Positions 1 to 8,106 of a stretch of DNA of 64,000 nt are shown here, piece by piece. This DNA comes from Methylococcaceae bacterium (GTDB taxonomy: Bacteria; Pseudomonadota; Gammaproteobacteria; Methylococcales; Methylomonadaceae), in contig JABFSH010000023.1 in the NCBI GenBank assembly GCA_013140705.1, positions 42,313-106,312 of the forward strand. Direction: 5' to 3'. The notes beneath the pieces are model-generated. The model saw only the letters and a program-made list of their open reading frames with translations, was not told the DNA's origin and searched no databases. Within the stretch, counting starts at the first letter, position 1. Every line of letters begins with the position of its first letter. The position numbers and the translations under genes were made by a program.

Positions 1-390
1 AATTGTTGGTCGATAATTTTGCGGGGCGTCTACTTCATCCAGTTGGACTGAGGCTGCAGCTGCATTGGCGGCTTTGATGAATTGAGTAACGCTAATCTTA
101 GGCCGTCCAGATGCAATAACTTGTTGTTCGGTCAGGCGCTTTTCAAGTGCAACCTTCGCCTGTTCGGTTTCGGCGGCTAATTGTTCCCAAAATGAACGCT
201 CCTCACTGATTTCCCGTAATTTTGACTGTGCCGTCTCCAGTAGTTGCGCGGTTTCTTGATGGGCTAATTGGTAATCAAATACCGCCTGGTTCAATTGATC
301 CAATTCTGCACGAAGTTCCGTGCCTTCATCCTTTGGCGGCTGCGGTGGCAGAAATGGGCCGGATTTGTAGTTTGTTTCTTTGAAAGAGCG
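1..390 (-). pseudogene. hsdR: type I restriction enzyme R subunit (HsdR) fragment
   Basis: The minus strand is open from about position 390 to the left edge in one frame. It reads SFKETNYKSGPFLPPQPP, then a long Glu/Gln/Ala-rich coiled-coil-like stretch, then a QNYRPTI segment at the edge. This matches the linker region of HsdR motor/nuclease subunits, where an FKxGPF(V/L)PP motif precedes a helical segment and the RxxIDxQLRxAGW region. HsdR is the ATP-dependent translocase and endonuclease subunit of type I restriction systems. The N-terminal part is missing: the reading frame meets an IS630-type transposase remnant near 385-398. The rest lies left of the window, so whether a downstream portion is still expressed is unknown. 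The family call is fairly secure; pseudogene status is inferred from the abrupt junction. Confidence 0.7.
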
Positions 391-734
391 GTGTGTATAC
401 GCCAAAACATTGTTCATGGCTGAACCAAGTGGAAATCTGGTTCGGCATCTTGAGCCGTCGCTTACTCAAACGCGGGAGTTTCGCGTCAACTGAGGTTTTG
501 AATCAGCGTATCCTGGCGTTCATCGGGTTTTTTAATGAGACCTTGGCAAAACCATTTCGATGGACCTATATTGGCAAACCTTGCTTGCATAGGGTATCGA
601 GTGTATTTCAGAAGCTGGGTACTAGTAGTCCTGTATTCATCCTTGTAGTTTACTTCCTACAGGCGTGTAACACCAGTTACTTATATCAGGTGCCCGGACC
701 GGGCCTGTCGGTTAGAGTAATTACCGATCCATAA
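391..734 (+). pseudogene. IS630-family transposase, C-terminal remnant
   Basis: The translated piece begins YTPKHCSWLNQVEIWFGILS and continues with an ETLAKPFRWTYIGKP segment, which is the C-terminal end of IS630/Tc1-type DDE transposases (the third acidic residue lies in the xxLNQVEIWF block). Only about the last 70-75 residues of a roughly 340-residue enzyme are present. The reading frame then runs past the usual GKP end into non-homologous sequence before stopping. It cannot be active. It sits tail-out against the interrupted hsdR fragment, so this is probably the scar of an insertion followed by deletion. Confidence 0.75.
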
Positions 735-823
735 AAGAATACGCTATCCTATTGTTCGAAAAGAAAAGAAGGGAATCTCACTTAATCTATTGATTGCACG
801 TATCTATTTTTTAAAAAAATTTA
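735..823. other. short AT-rich intergenic region
   Basis: AT-rich spacer between the transposase remnant and the deacetylase gene. It ends in a run of T and A just before the ATG at 824. No clear Shine-Dalgarno site or terminator stands out. Confidence 0.4.
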
Positions 824-1750
824 ATGAAATCCCTTTATTACACCCATCCGGATTTTCTTCTGCATGATACAGGCTCAAACCACCCTGAATGCGCTGATCG
901 TCTTAGAAGCATTTCTCAAATACTGGAAACACCGGCTTTTTCAGAATTAATCAAAAAATCACCGCCTCTGGGCACAGAACAGCAAATTAGCCTCGTTCAC
1001 CCGCTCAGATATATTGAAACACTCCGCAAAGCCATTCCGGAACTAGGTCTGCATTTTTTAGACCCGGATACCGTGCTATCGCCAATGTCCTTCCAGGCCG
1101 CACTCCGAGCTGTTGGCGCAGTTTGCGATGCCGTTGATCAAGTATTAATCGGAAAAGCGAACAATGCCTTTTGCGCCCTTCGCCCACCAGGCCACCATGC
1201 TGAACCTGAGCGAGCCATGGGTTTTTGCCTGTTTAACAATATCGCAATTGCCGCTCAGTATGCGCTCCACCATTATCAACTAGACCGTGTCGCGATTGTG
1301 GATTTCGATGTTCATCACGGCAATGGCACGCAAGCTGCCTTTTATAATCAAGCCAATGTGCTGTACGCGTCCAGTCATGAAATGCCCAATTACCCGGGCA
1401 CTGGCTTTCCAAACGAAAAAGGGATGGATAACATTATTAATGTCCCGCTTGAAAGCGGCGATACCGGCGTTGAATTCAGAGAAAAGTACAGTCGTGTTAT
1501 TCTGCCCGCCCTCAATCACTTCAAACCCGATTTACTATTGATTTCAGCAGGTTTTGATGCTCACCAGCAAGATCCGTTATCTTCAATCAATCTACACGAA
1601 AATGATTTTCAGTGGATCACTCAGGAATTAATGAATATTGCTGATCACCATTGCCAACGCCGGATTATTTCAGTCCTGGAAGGTGGCTATCATTTGCAGG
1701 CATTGGCATCGAGCGTTGCCACACATGTTAAAACCTTGATGAACGGATAA
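824..1750 (+). CDS. histone deacetylase family protein (class II-like, Zn-dependent deacetylase)
   Basis: A 308-residue cytoplasmic enzyme of the arginase/deacetylase superfamily, which includes acetoin-utilisation AcuC and acetylpolyamine amidohydrolases. Visible catalytic features are the tandem His of RPPGHHAEP (about residues 120-127), the zinc ligands of VDFDVHHGNGT (D160, D162/H164 region), the ligand Asp of SAGFDAHQQDP (about residue 245) and a GGYH tyrosine loop near residue 287. Length is normal for the family. The bacterial substrate cannot be read from sequence; acetylated proteins or polyamines are possible. It stands alone on this strand, upstream of the ribosomal protein operon, with which it does not share an obvious promoter. 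Confidence 0.9.
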   Translation: MKSLYYTHPDFLLHDTGSNHPECADRLRSISQILETPAFSELIKKSPPLGTEQQISLVHPLRYIETLRKAIPELGLHFLDPDTVLSPMSFQAALRAVGAVCDAVDQVLIGKANNAFCALRPPGHHAEPERAMGFCLFNNIAIAAQYALHHYQLDRVAIVDFDVHHGNGTQAAFYNQANVLYASSHEMPNYPGTGFPNEKGMDNIINVPLESGDTGVEFREKYSRVILPALNHFKPDLLLISAGFDAHQQDPLSSINLHENDFQWITQELMNIADHHCQRRIISVLEGGYHLQALASSVATHVKTLMNG

Positions 1751-1770
1751 CACCGTGATTATTCTAATGC

Positions 1771-1799
1771 TTTTCAAAAACCAAAAATAGACATATAAT
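1771..1799 (+). promoter_or_regulatory. sigma-70-type promoter of the rpsF operon
   Basis: TTTTCA at 1771-1776 and a perfect TATAAT at 1794-1799 are separated by 17 bp. They lie 87 bp upstream of the rpsF start, immediately after the deacetylase gene. Confidence 0.65.
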
Positions 1800-1811
1800 G
1801 CCCGGTTCAAC

Positions 1812-1865
1812 GGAGCATCCCGCTCCTCCTTGCTTTACCATCTCTATAAAGACGGAGGTGGAAGG
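1812..1865 (+). promoter_or_regulatory. structured rpsF leader, possible S6:S18 autoregulatory site
   Basis: The untranslated leader holds a small hairpin GGAGC-ATCCC-GCTCC (1812-1826) and further complementary CTCC/GGAG segments up to about 1860. Bacterial rpsF leaders often carry a hairpin with an exposed CCG that binds the S6:S18 dimer; a CCCG is present in the loop/stem here. This is a structural guess by analogy, not a confirmed match. Confidence 0.3.
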
Positions 1866-1885
1866 CTTAACCATAAGGAAACACA

Positions 1886-2347
1886 ATGCGACATTATGAA
1901 ATTGTCTTTTTAGTTCATCCTGATCAAAGCGCTCAGGTTCCGGCAATGATTGAACGTTACAAAGCAACCATTGAAGGCGCATCCGGCGCCATCCATCGCC
2001 TGGAAGATTGGGGCCGCAGACACTTGGCTTATCCGATCAACAAAGTTCACAAGGCACATTATGTGTTGATGAATATTGAATGTGACCAGGCAACGCTGGC
2101 AGACCTGGAAAGCGGCTTCCGTTTTAACGATGCGATTTTACGCAGCATGACACTTCTGCAAAAACACGCCATCACCGAACCCTCGCCAATTGCCACATCA
2201 ACCGCAGAAGAAAACAAAGCGGCCGAAACACGCGCCAGAGATGCAGCCGCCAGAGAAGCCGCCGCCGCAAAAGCAGCTGATGCCGACGATCTTGATGATC
2301 TGGACATCGATGAAGACTTCGACGCCAGCGACATCATCGCTGAGTAA
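1886..2347 (+). CDS. rpsF: 30S ribosomal protein S6
   Basis: S6 binds 16S rRNA with S18 in the platform of the small subunit. The first 95 residues are the typical S6 fold ([15 protein letters not shown] start, [10 protein letters not shown] core, HYVLMNIEC strand). The last 55 residues form a low-complexity Ala/Glu/Asp-rich tail ending [15 protein letters not shown], longer and more acidic than the short polyglutamate tail of the E. coli protein. It is the first gene of the S6-S18-DUF2232-L9 operon, with a good AAGGA site before the ATG. A tail of this kind could be modified post-translationally, but no rimK is present in the window. Confidence 0.97.
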   Translation: MRHYEIVFLVHPDQSAQVPAMIERYKATIEGASGAIHRLEDWGRRHLAYPINKVHKAHYVLMNIECDQATLADLESGFRFNDAILRSMTLLQKHAITEPSPIATSTAEENKAAETRARDAAAREAAAAKAADADDLDDLDIDEDFDASDIIAE

Positions 2348-2378
2348 ACTCAATCACGCTTAAATAACGAGGATTAAT

Positions 2379-2606
2379 ATGGCACGCAACATCAGACGCA
2401 AAAAATTCTGCCGCTTCAACTCAGAAAACGGCACTCAAATCGATTATAAAAACCTGGATTTATTAAGCGATTACGTTACCGAAACCGGTAAAATCGTTCC
2501 CAGCCGCATTACCGGCACAGGTGCAAAGTATCAAAGACAATTGTGCATCGCAATTAAACGTGCCCGTTTTATTGCATTACTGCCTTTCTGCGACGCGCAC
2601 AAATAA
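2379..2606 (+). CDS. rpsR: 30S ribosomal protein S18
   Basis: 75 residues, normal length. It begins [13 protein letters not shown] and carries the characteristic [22 protein letters not shown] segment and C-terminal basic RAR helix. It binds next to S6 in the 30S platform. It lies 31 bp after rpsF with an AGGA ribosome-binding site. Confidence 0.97.
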   Translation: MARNIRRKKFCRFNSENGTQIDYKNLDLLSDYVTETGKIVPSRITGTGAKYQRQLCIAIKRARFIALLPFCDAHK

Positions 2607-2624
2607 CAATCGGAAGTACGCTCA

Positions 2625-3509
2625 GTGGGTTTTTTAGCCTCTTATATAATGCGAGGACGCGTGCAAGCCATGATAGTGGCTTCTACCCTTGCATTGTTGT
2701 CGCTAATTGTCCCACCTGTCAGTGTCGTGAGTTCCGCCACGGTGGCACTGGTTACACTAAGACTCGGTGCATTGGACGGCTTGTCCGTTTTAGGTTGTTC
2801 AAGTATTGCTGCAGGGCTGCTGGGATTTTTCCTTATCGGGAATTATCAGTTTGCGCTCATGTATGTCATGGTGTTGTGGATCCCGGTCTGGTTGATTTCG
2901 ATTGTGCTCAGAGAGGGACGGCATTTATCGCTAGCCATTGAAATTGCCATATTACTGGGTGTCCTGGGTGTTATTGGTTTTTATCTGTATGCGGATGGAC
3001 CAACCGATCTATGGAAGCAAATTCTTACTCAAATGGTGCCTGCCAACGCGCCTGTGGAAAACATTCAGCACACCATCGACCTGCTAGCTCATTTCATGAC
3101 GGGCGTGGTGGCTGCAGGCTCAGTATTCGGGTTGCTTTTTGGACTGTTTCTTGGTCGCTATTGGCAAGCATTGCTTTACTATCCAGGTGGTTTCAAAGCA
3201 GAGTTTCTCTCTTTGAAAACACAACCGAGGCTGGCTTTGGCAAGCATGGCAATCATCGCTTTTGCTTGGGCTGCGCCTGGTATGCTCTCAGAAATAGCCT
3301 GGAATGTTACGATCCTGCTGTTTGTTTTGTATACCTTTATCGGCTCATCGATATTACATGCGGTATTTACCAACATGAAGCTCGGCCGCTATATGATTCC
3401 GATGTTTTATGTAACCCTGTTGATCATACCACATGCGATGCTGCCGGTTGCTTTAGTCGGCCTCATCGATCCATGGCTGAACTTACGAAATAAAATTAAA
3501 TTACATTAA
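2625..3509 (+). CDS. DUF2232 family integral membrane protein
   Basis: A very hydrophobic protein of up to 294 residues with about seven or eight predicted membrane segments. A GTG start at 2625 has a GGAAG site upstream; an alternative ATG at 2649 would remove the first eight residues. It lies between the S18 and L9 genes, a position in which gammaproteobacteria regularly carry a YybS-like/DUF2232 membrane protein. The family has no firmly established biochemical role. The conserved linkage suggests co-expression with translation genes rather than a ribosomal function. Confidence 0.8.
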   Translation: MGFLASYIMRGRVQAMIVASTLALLSLIVPPVSVVSSATVALVTLRLGALDGLSVLGCSSIAAGLLGFFLIGNYQFALMYVMVLWIPVWLISIVLREGRHLSLAIEIAILLGVLGVIGFYLYADGPTDLWKQILTQMVPANAPVENIQHTIDLLAHFMTGVVAAGSVFGLLFGLFLGRYWQALLYYPGGFKAEFLSLKTQPRLALASMAIIAFAWAAPGMLSEIAWNVTILLFVLYTFIGSSILHAVFTNMKLGRYMIPMFYVTLLIIPHAMLPVALVGLIDPWLNLRNKIKLH

Positions 3510-3560
3510 TACGCCAATTGGCACAATGAATCGGTTAATACCCGAAAGAGAGACACTACG

Positions 3561-4007
3561 ATGGAAGTCATTCTTCTTGAAAAAATAACCAACCTGGGTA
3601 ATCTGGGCGACAAAGTCAATGTTAAAGCTGGATACGGCAGAAACTACCTGGTTCCTCAAGGCAAGGCGGCGATTGCTACTGCTAAAAAAATTGCCGAGTT
3701 TGAAGAGCGCCGTGCAGAACTTGAAAAGGCAGCCATTGAAAAGCTGAACGCTGCCCAAGCGCGGGCGACTGCTTTAGGCAAGCTTGAAGTTGTCATCAAA
3801 CACAAAGCCGGTGACGAAGGCAAATTGTTTGGATCAGTCGGCACGCACAACATTGCCGATGCCATCACTGCTGCAGGTTCTCCGGTTGAAAAGCAGGAAA
3901 TTCGTTTGCCACAAGGCGTTATCCGCCATGTCGGTGACTATGCCATTGATATTCATCTGCATGCGGATGTTATCGCGACACTGAATATTAAGATCGCCGC
4001 AGAATAA
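3561..4007 (+). CDS. rplI: 50S ribosomal protein L9
   Basis: 148 residues. The N-terminal domain begins [21 protein letters not shown] and includes the [13 protein letters not shown] loop. A long connecting helix (about residues 40-75) leads to the C-terminal rRNA-binding domain ending [13 protein letters not shown]. It closes the S6-S18 operon with a GAGAG-type binding site. Confidence 0.97.
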   Translation: MEVILLEKITNLGNLGDKVNVKAGYGRNYLVPQGKAAIATAKKIAEFEERRAELEKAAIEKLNAAQARATALGKLEVVIKHKAGDEGKLFGSVGTHNIADAITAAGSPVEKQEIRLPQGVIRHVGDYAIDIHLHADVIATLNIKIAAE

Positions 4008-4013
4008 TATTTA

Positions 4014-4072
4014 AGGTACAAGGCAAAAGGTGAAAGGCGAAACTCGTACCTTTCATCTTGAACCTTGCAACT
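4014..4072. repeat. imperfect inverted repeat between rplI and waaA
   Basis: The segment caaggcaaaaggtgaaagg (about 4019-4037) is nearly the reverse complement of cctttcatcttgaaccttg (about 4050-4068), with about 15 of 19 positions matching. The RNA would form a long hairpin just after the ribosomal operon. It resembles short intergenic repeat elements rather than a classic terminator, because no T-run follows directly, though a TTTTTT occurs a few bases on. Confidence 0.5.
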
Positions 4073-4081
4073 TTTTTAAAT

Positions 4082-5353
4082 ATGCGCGCGCTTTATTCCC
4101 TTCTCTTTTTCCTGCTCATCCCCTTTATACTCATTCGTCTGCTCTGGCGAAGTATTAAAGCGCCTGCTTATCGGCACCGCTGGCACGAACGCCTTGGTTT
4201 TTACCCTAATTCACCGCATAGAATTGATATTTGGTTTCATGCTGTTTCAGTGGGCGAGGCAGAAGCCGTATTCCCCTTAGTAAGAAAAATTCAACACCAT
4301 CATCCTGACGCAAGGCTGTTAATTACCACCACGACACCTACTGGTTCGGCTCGGGTAACGTCAACACTTCAGGATACCGTAGAACATGTTTACTTGCCGT
4401 ACGATATTCCCATCGTGATAAACCGTTTCATGCTGCACTTTAATCCTAGGATAGGGGTCATCATGGAAACTGAAATATGGCCTAATCTGTTTGCGGCTTG
4501 CGGAGCTCACAAAATTCCGCTGTATATCATCAACGCACGCTTATCCGAAAAATCATCACGTGGTTATCAAAAAATACCGTCACTGATCCAACCTGCTTTA
4601 GCTAACGTAGAATTGATAGGCACACAATCTAAAGAGGATGCCGACCGGTTTATCACCATCGGGGCGCCCCCGGATATCGTAAAAACGTTAGGCAATATAA
4701 AATATGATGTTGAAATCCCGCAAACCATTGTTGTCCAGGGTTTGCAGTTGAAAGAAGACTTGTTTGCAGAACGATTTGTCTGGCTGATTGCCAGCACCCA
4801 CAAAGGCGAAGAAATACTATTTCTGGATATCTTCAAGGAGTTGAAAGCAAAAATCCCTGCCTTGTTACTGGTATTCGTACCCAGACACCCTGAGCGTTTT
4901 GGCGAAGTAAAAAAACTTTGTGAACTTCAAAACTTCAATGTAATTACCCGCACGTCCCAATTGGCAACTTCGCCGCAAACCGACATCTACCTGGTTGACA
5001 CAATGGGCGAACTTAAAATGTTTTATGCCGCCGCTGATAGTGCTTTTGTCGGCGGCAGCATGGTGCCGAAAGGTGGGCATAACATACTGGAAGCGGCGGC
5101 TATCGGCGTTCCAGTGCTGTTCGGCCCATTTATGTCGAACTTCAAAGACATTGCCCATGGTGTCCTAAAACACCAGGCGGGCATTCAGTGCCCGGACAAA
5201 GAAGCCGTTATCGCAGCGATGTTGAATTTATACACCCGAGCGGATGATCGACAAGCATTAATAGCGAAGGGTAAACGCTTCATTGATCAAAATCAGGGCG
5301 CCATCCATCGAATTTATACAATATTAGAACAGGCGCTAAATAAAATTAATTAG
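4082..5353 (+). CDS. waaA: 3-deoxy-D-manno-octulosonic acid (Kdo) transferase
   Basis: Transfers Kdo from CMP-Kdo to lipid A precursor at the inner membrane, a step of LPS core synthesis. The protein starts with one membrane anchor (ALYSLLFFLLIPFILI) and has the GT30 family signature HERLGF with the catalytic-type Glu near residue 32. Further matches are FHAVSVGEAEA, TPTGS, METEIWPN and the C-terminal GGHNILEAAAIGVPVLFGP block. The ATG at 4082 is preferred over an in-frame TTG at 4058, because the shorter start begins directly at the membrane anchor. About 423 residues, normal for the family. Confidence 0.95.
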   Translation: MRALYSLLFFLLIPFILIRLLWRSIKAPAYRHRWHERLGFYPNSPHRIDIWFHAVSVGEAEAVFPLVRKIQHHHPDARLLITTTTPTGSARVTSTLQDTVEHVYLPYDIPIVINRFMLHFNPRIGVIMETEIWPNLFAACGAHKIPLYIINARLSEKSSRGYQKIPSLIQPALANVELIGTQSKEDADRFITIGAPPDIVKTLGNIKYDVEIPQTIVVQGLQLKEDLFAERFVWLIASTHKGEEILFLDIFKELKAKIPALLLVFVPRHPERFGEVKKLCELQNFNVITRTSQLATSPQTDIYLVDTMGELKMFYAAADSAFVGGSMVPKGGHNILEAAAIGVPVLFGPFMSNFKDIAHGVLKHQAGIQCPDKEAVIAAMLNLYTRADDRQALIAKGKRFIDQNQGAIHRIYTILEQALNKIN

Positions 5354-5354
5354 C

Positions 5355-5381
5355 CGTTGCCACCCTACTTTTGCGGCAACG
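5355..5381. terminator. possible bidirectional terminator hairpin between waaA and psd
   Basis: CGTTGCC (5355-5361) and GGCAACG (5375-5381) form a perfect 7-bp stem between two convergent genes. It overlaps the last codons of psd and lacks a clear T-run. Confidence 0.35.
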
Positions 5382-6246
5382 CGCCAGGATCTGTTATTCC
5401 ACCGATTATTTCACCCAGCCTGACAAGCTTCTCGGCTTGAAATCCCTCATTCCACTGCACTTTATCCTTACCAAACAAAACAATAATCGTGGAACCCATG
5501 TTGAAGCGGCCCATTTCTTCACCGAGTTTTAGAACCGGTGCATTTTCCCGATACTTCCAGCTTTTTACTGCTGTAATAGTAGGTGGTGATACGACGCCAT
5601 GCCAAACGGTTTCAATGCTGGACACAAAGATGGCGCCCACCAGCACTAAGGCCATCGAACCCGCTTCGGTATCAAAGATGGCGGCAACTCTTTCGTTTCT
5701 GGCAAACAGGCCCGGTACAGAATTCGTGGTGGCCGTATTGACACTAAATAAGCGACCGGGAATATGAACCATTTCCCTCAGTGTTCCGGTCAACGGCATG
5801 TGCAGGCGATGATAATCTTTGGGAGACAGGTAAATGGTCGTAAACACGCCATTGCTAAACGGCTCGGCGCGCTCAGCACTGCCTCCCAGGAGATCGACTG
5901 CGGAAAAGCTTTTACCCTTGGCCTGGAAAATTTGACCGTCTGTAATAGCGCCAGCCTGACTCACCGCACCATCCGCCGGACTGACAACCGCATGCTTTTC
6001 AGAAGAAAATAATCTAGCGTCAGGGCGAAGTTGGCGGGTAAAAAAGTGATTGAAACTCTTATAGGCATTTATATCGGTTACCAACGCTTCACCCATGTTG
6101 ACGCCGTAATGCCTGATGATTTGCTTGATGAACAGATTTTTCCAGACTTTGTTTTCCGAATGCGTCAGTCTGGCCATCATTCTGGATAAAGCGTGGTGCG
6201 GCAAGATATATTGAGGTAAAGTCGTTAGTGTTTCTTTAATGTTCAT
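5365..6246 (-). CDS. psd: phosphatidylserine decarboxylase proenzyme
   Basis: Converts phosphatidylserine to phosphatidylethanolamine at the inner membrane. The proenzyme self-cleaves at the Gly-Ser bond of the (L/M)GST motif, here FNMGSTIIVLFG (GST at about 251-253), to create the pyruvoyl cofactor. The autocleavage Asp (SPADGAV, D92) and His (KDYHRLHMPL, H147) are present. 293 residues, typical of the proteobacterial type I enzyme. Its start overlaps the end of the upstream FlhB-like gene by 4 bp (ATGA), so the two are translationally coupled. Confidence 0.95.
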   Translation of the reverse strand: MNIKETLTTLPQYILPHHALSRMMARLTHSENKVWKNLFIKQIIRHYGVNMGEALVTDINAYKSFNHFFTRQLRPDARLFSSEKHAVVSPADGAVSQAGAITDGQIFQAKGKSFSAVDLLGGSAERAEPFSNGVFTTIYLSPKDYHRLHMPLTGTLREMVHIPGRLFSVNTATTNSVPGLFARNERVAAIFDTEAGSMALVLVGAIFVSSIETVWHGVVSPPTITAVKSWKYRENAPVLKLGEEMGRFNMGSTIIVLFGKDKVQWNEGFQAEKLVRLGEIIGGITDPGALPQK

Positions 6247-6527
6247 AGAGGAGAATTGTCGGGGGTTTTACCGCTTAAAAAATACGCAAAAGCCAGTACT
6301 TCGGCGACAGCCTTATAAAGTTCATTGGGAATTTCATCGCCTAGTGGTATCTGAGCCAGGATTTTTACCAACTCCGGCTCGGTTTGCAGCGGAATTCCGT
6401 GCTGTTCAGCCAGGCTAAGGATTTGTTCAGCGGTAAATCCCGACCCTTTGGCAGTAACCCTGGGCGCATTGTTACCATCATATTTTAACGCGACCGCAAT
6501 GTCCGAGGTGTAGTAGGTCTTGGCCAT
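6243..6527 (-). CDS. FlhB-like cytoplasmic domain protein (FhlB/EscU C-terminal type)
   Basis: 94 residues that match only the cytoplasmic C-terminal domain of the flagellar export switch FlhB: IAVALKYD near the start, APRVTAKGSG, HGIPLQTEPELVKIL and LYKAVAEVLAFAY. It lacks the membrane domain and the NPTH autocleavage motif, as is usual for stand-alone 'FhlB' proteins. Such proteins can partly substitute for the FlhB C-terminal domain in some bacteria. Role here is inferred. No other flagellar genes lie in the window. It is coupled by overlap to psd. Confidence 0.85.
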   Translation of the reverse strand: MAKTYYTSDIAVALKYDGNNAPRVTAKGSGFTAEQILSLAEQHGIPLQTEPELVKILAQIPLGDEIPNELYKAVAEVLAFAYFLSGKTPDNSPL

Positions 6528-6532
6528 TGAAT

Positions 6533-6922
6533 TCAGGGAAGATTTACCGGTTCAGGTGGTATCCAGGTTTGATTTCTGTGCTCGGCGACCACCGTTGTGT
6601 AAATGCCGCCGCGAACATTGAATTCAGCGCGAATCCGAATAAAATTCGGTGATAGCGCCTTGACCAGATCGCTCAACATCTCATTGGTCACGGCTTCGTG
6701 GAATGCTCCCTGATCACGAAAAGACCACATATAGAGCTTAAGGGCCTTAAGTTCCACGCAGAGCCCAGCGGGGACGTATTCGATCAATATATTGGCAAAA
6801 TCAGGCTGTCCGGTCTTCGGACACAGACAGGTGAACTCGGGAATTTCGATACGTATCGTATAATCTCTATCGGGCTGCGGGTTAATAAACGTTTCTAGCG
6901 CTTTGCTTGGCTTGGTTGTCAT
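6533..6922 (-). CDS. queF: NADPH-dependent 7-cyano-7-deazaguanine (preQ0) reductase
   Basis: Reduces preQ0 nitrile to preQ1 in queuosine biosynthesis. This is the short, single-domain type of about 129 residues. The catalytic Cys lies in [15 protein letters not shown] and the substrate Glu in [21 protein letters not shown] and the [11 protein letters not shown] strand complete the T-fold. The downstream user of preQ1, tgt, is encoded at 28.3 kb in this same window. Confidence 0.95.
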   Translation of the reverse strand: MTTKPSKALETFINPQPDRDYTIRIEIPEFTCLCPKTGQPDFANILIEYVPAGLCVELKALKLYMWSFRDQGAFHEAVTNEMLSDLVKALSPNFIRIRAEFNVRGGIYTTVVAEHRNQTWIPPEPVNLP

Positions 6923-7169
6923 AAGTAGTGATTTTATTAATGTCTAATACCGGCTTATTCTACCAGTTATACCTTTGGAAATGCCAAACGGTGTAAAACC
7001 GAGAGCTATCGATCTTCCCTTGAATAATTTCATGACCCGCCTTTATTCGCCTGTCAACGCAAAACAAAACGCTTGCGAAATCAGCCAAGATATTCGATAC
7101 TCGCAAACTAAAAACAATGGCTGAAGAGTCATCTCATTTAGCCTAACAACACACCATTGGAGACTCACT
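6923..7169. other. intergenic region between queF and the KYPAANFEP-repeat gene
   Basis: Divergent spacer that should hold promoters for both flanking genes. A TTGGAGAC ribosome-binding site lies just before 7170. I see no convincing preQ1 riboswitch or RNA gene. Confidence 0.4.
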
Positions 7170-7469
7170 ATGAGAAAAAAAATTATCTTGGGATTGGCCA
7201 TCGCCGTTTGTGCAATCAATTCGTTCAATGCCCTGGCCGCTGCCGACGCTAAATATCCCGCCGCCAATTTCGAGCCTTCAGTCATCTACATCGATAAAGA
7301 CGTTAGCGCCCAATCCGCCAAAGACGACAAATATCCGGCCGCAAACTTTGAACCCAAAGTCATTTATTCCGATAGCAGCGCCAGTGAACAAACCAGTGCG
7401 CAATCTGATGAGCAATACGATCCTAAATATCCGGCCGCCTATTTCAAACCAAAAGTCATTTACCCTTAA
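7170..7469 (+). CDS. small secreted protein with three KYPAANFEPxVIY repeats
   Basis: 99 residues. Positions 1-24 are a clear Sec signal peptide (MRKK then a hydrophobic core, cleavage likely near ALA-AADA). The mature part is almost entirely three copies of a 13-residue motif: KYPAANFEPSVIY (28-40), KYPAANFEPKVIY (54-66) and KYPAAYFKPKVIY (86-98). They are joined by Ser/Asp/Gln-rich linkers of 13-19 residues. There are no Cys in the mature part and no enzyme motif. I do not recognise a named family. The aromatic, proline-bearing repeats suggest a binding or surface role, but no function can be assigned. Strong TTGGAG ribosome-binding site. Confidence 0.85.
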   Translation: MRKKIILGLAIAVCAINSFNALAAADAKYPAANFEPSVIYIDKDVSAQSAKDDKYPAANFEPKVIYSDSSASEQTSAQSDEQYDPKYPAAYFKPKVIYP

Positions 7470-7581
7470 AATGTAAGATCCTAGAAATGAATTGCTAACA
7501 TCCTGAGATTACATAACAAGCAGTTCACTGAATTGCCGCATTTCTTCGCTTAAAGTGAAAACACCCACTTTCAGGTAACTC

Positions 7582-7611
7582 GGTAGAGACGCAAAAATTT
7601 GCGTCTCTACC
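7582..7611. repeat. perfect 14-bp-arm palindrome
   Basis: GGTAGAGACGCAAA, 2-bp spacer AA, then its exact reverse complement TTTGCGTCTCTACC. It lies between the KYPAANFEP-repeat gene and the convergent HopJ-like gene, so it could end transcription from both sides. The sequence also looks like a dispersed palindromic element. Confidence 0.8.
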
Positions 7612-7663
7612 TTGCAAATAAACCTCTGTATAACCATTTAAATGACCATCTTTTAACAGCTAT

Positions 7664-8017
7664 TTATTTGGCTACTAAAGGTTCACCTTTAAAACAAATA
7701 CCATCCCAACCATAGCGCATGAAATTTCTGATGTTTTGATGCCCTGTACCCGCAGGATTATTTAACACATCCTCTCGAAAATAATCGCCAAACAAATTAA
7801 GTGTCTGTTGTTGATTAAGCTGGTGAATTCTGGCAAAGGCAAAAATTTTACAAGAACCTTCGTTAGTTCCTGCCTGATTAAGCAATTGGTCATCACCTAA
7901 ACCATTGCTGAACTCAGCCGGCTGATAATGATAGTTTTCTGCAATAACGTCCATAGTTTCATCAAAACCGACCGCTATATTATTCGTTATTTTTTCAATA
8001 AACGCTGTGAGTGACAT
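7664..8017 (-). CDS. HopJ-type family protein
   Basis: 117 residues matching the HopJ 'type III effector' family: FDETMDVIAENYHYQPAEFSNG, then NEGSCKIFAFARIHQL, and LFGDYFREDVLNNPAGTGHQNIRNFM. Despite the name, members are widespread small cytoplasmic proteins in free-living gammaproteobacteria, and no type III secretion genes occur here. The function is not established. It lies between smpB and the palindrome, on the same strand as smpB. Confidence 0.85.
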   Translation of the reverse strand: MSLTAFIEKITNNIAVGFDETMDVIAENYHYQPAEFSNGLGDDQLLNQAGTNEGSCKIFAFARIHQLNQQQTLNLFGDYFREDVLNNPAGTGHQNIRNFMRYGWDGICFKGEPLVAK

Positions 8018-8106
8018 CTAGGAGGGCAGTAAAGGCAAAGTGAATGAAAAGGCTCACGGCAATAGAGTCAAAGAACGATTTATCTCTATTGATCGGTAAG
8101 CTATCA

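Noticed and set aside
3011..3493. 160-codon frame inside the DUF2232 gene
   Set aside because: It is an out-of-frame shadow of a strongly hydrophobic reading frame at a conserved locus.
6923..7169. preQ1 riboswitch near queF (and likewise before tgt at 28.2 kb)
   Set aside because: No convincing aptamer pattern was seen; both genes appear to have ordinary leaders.
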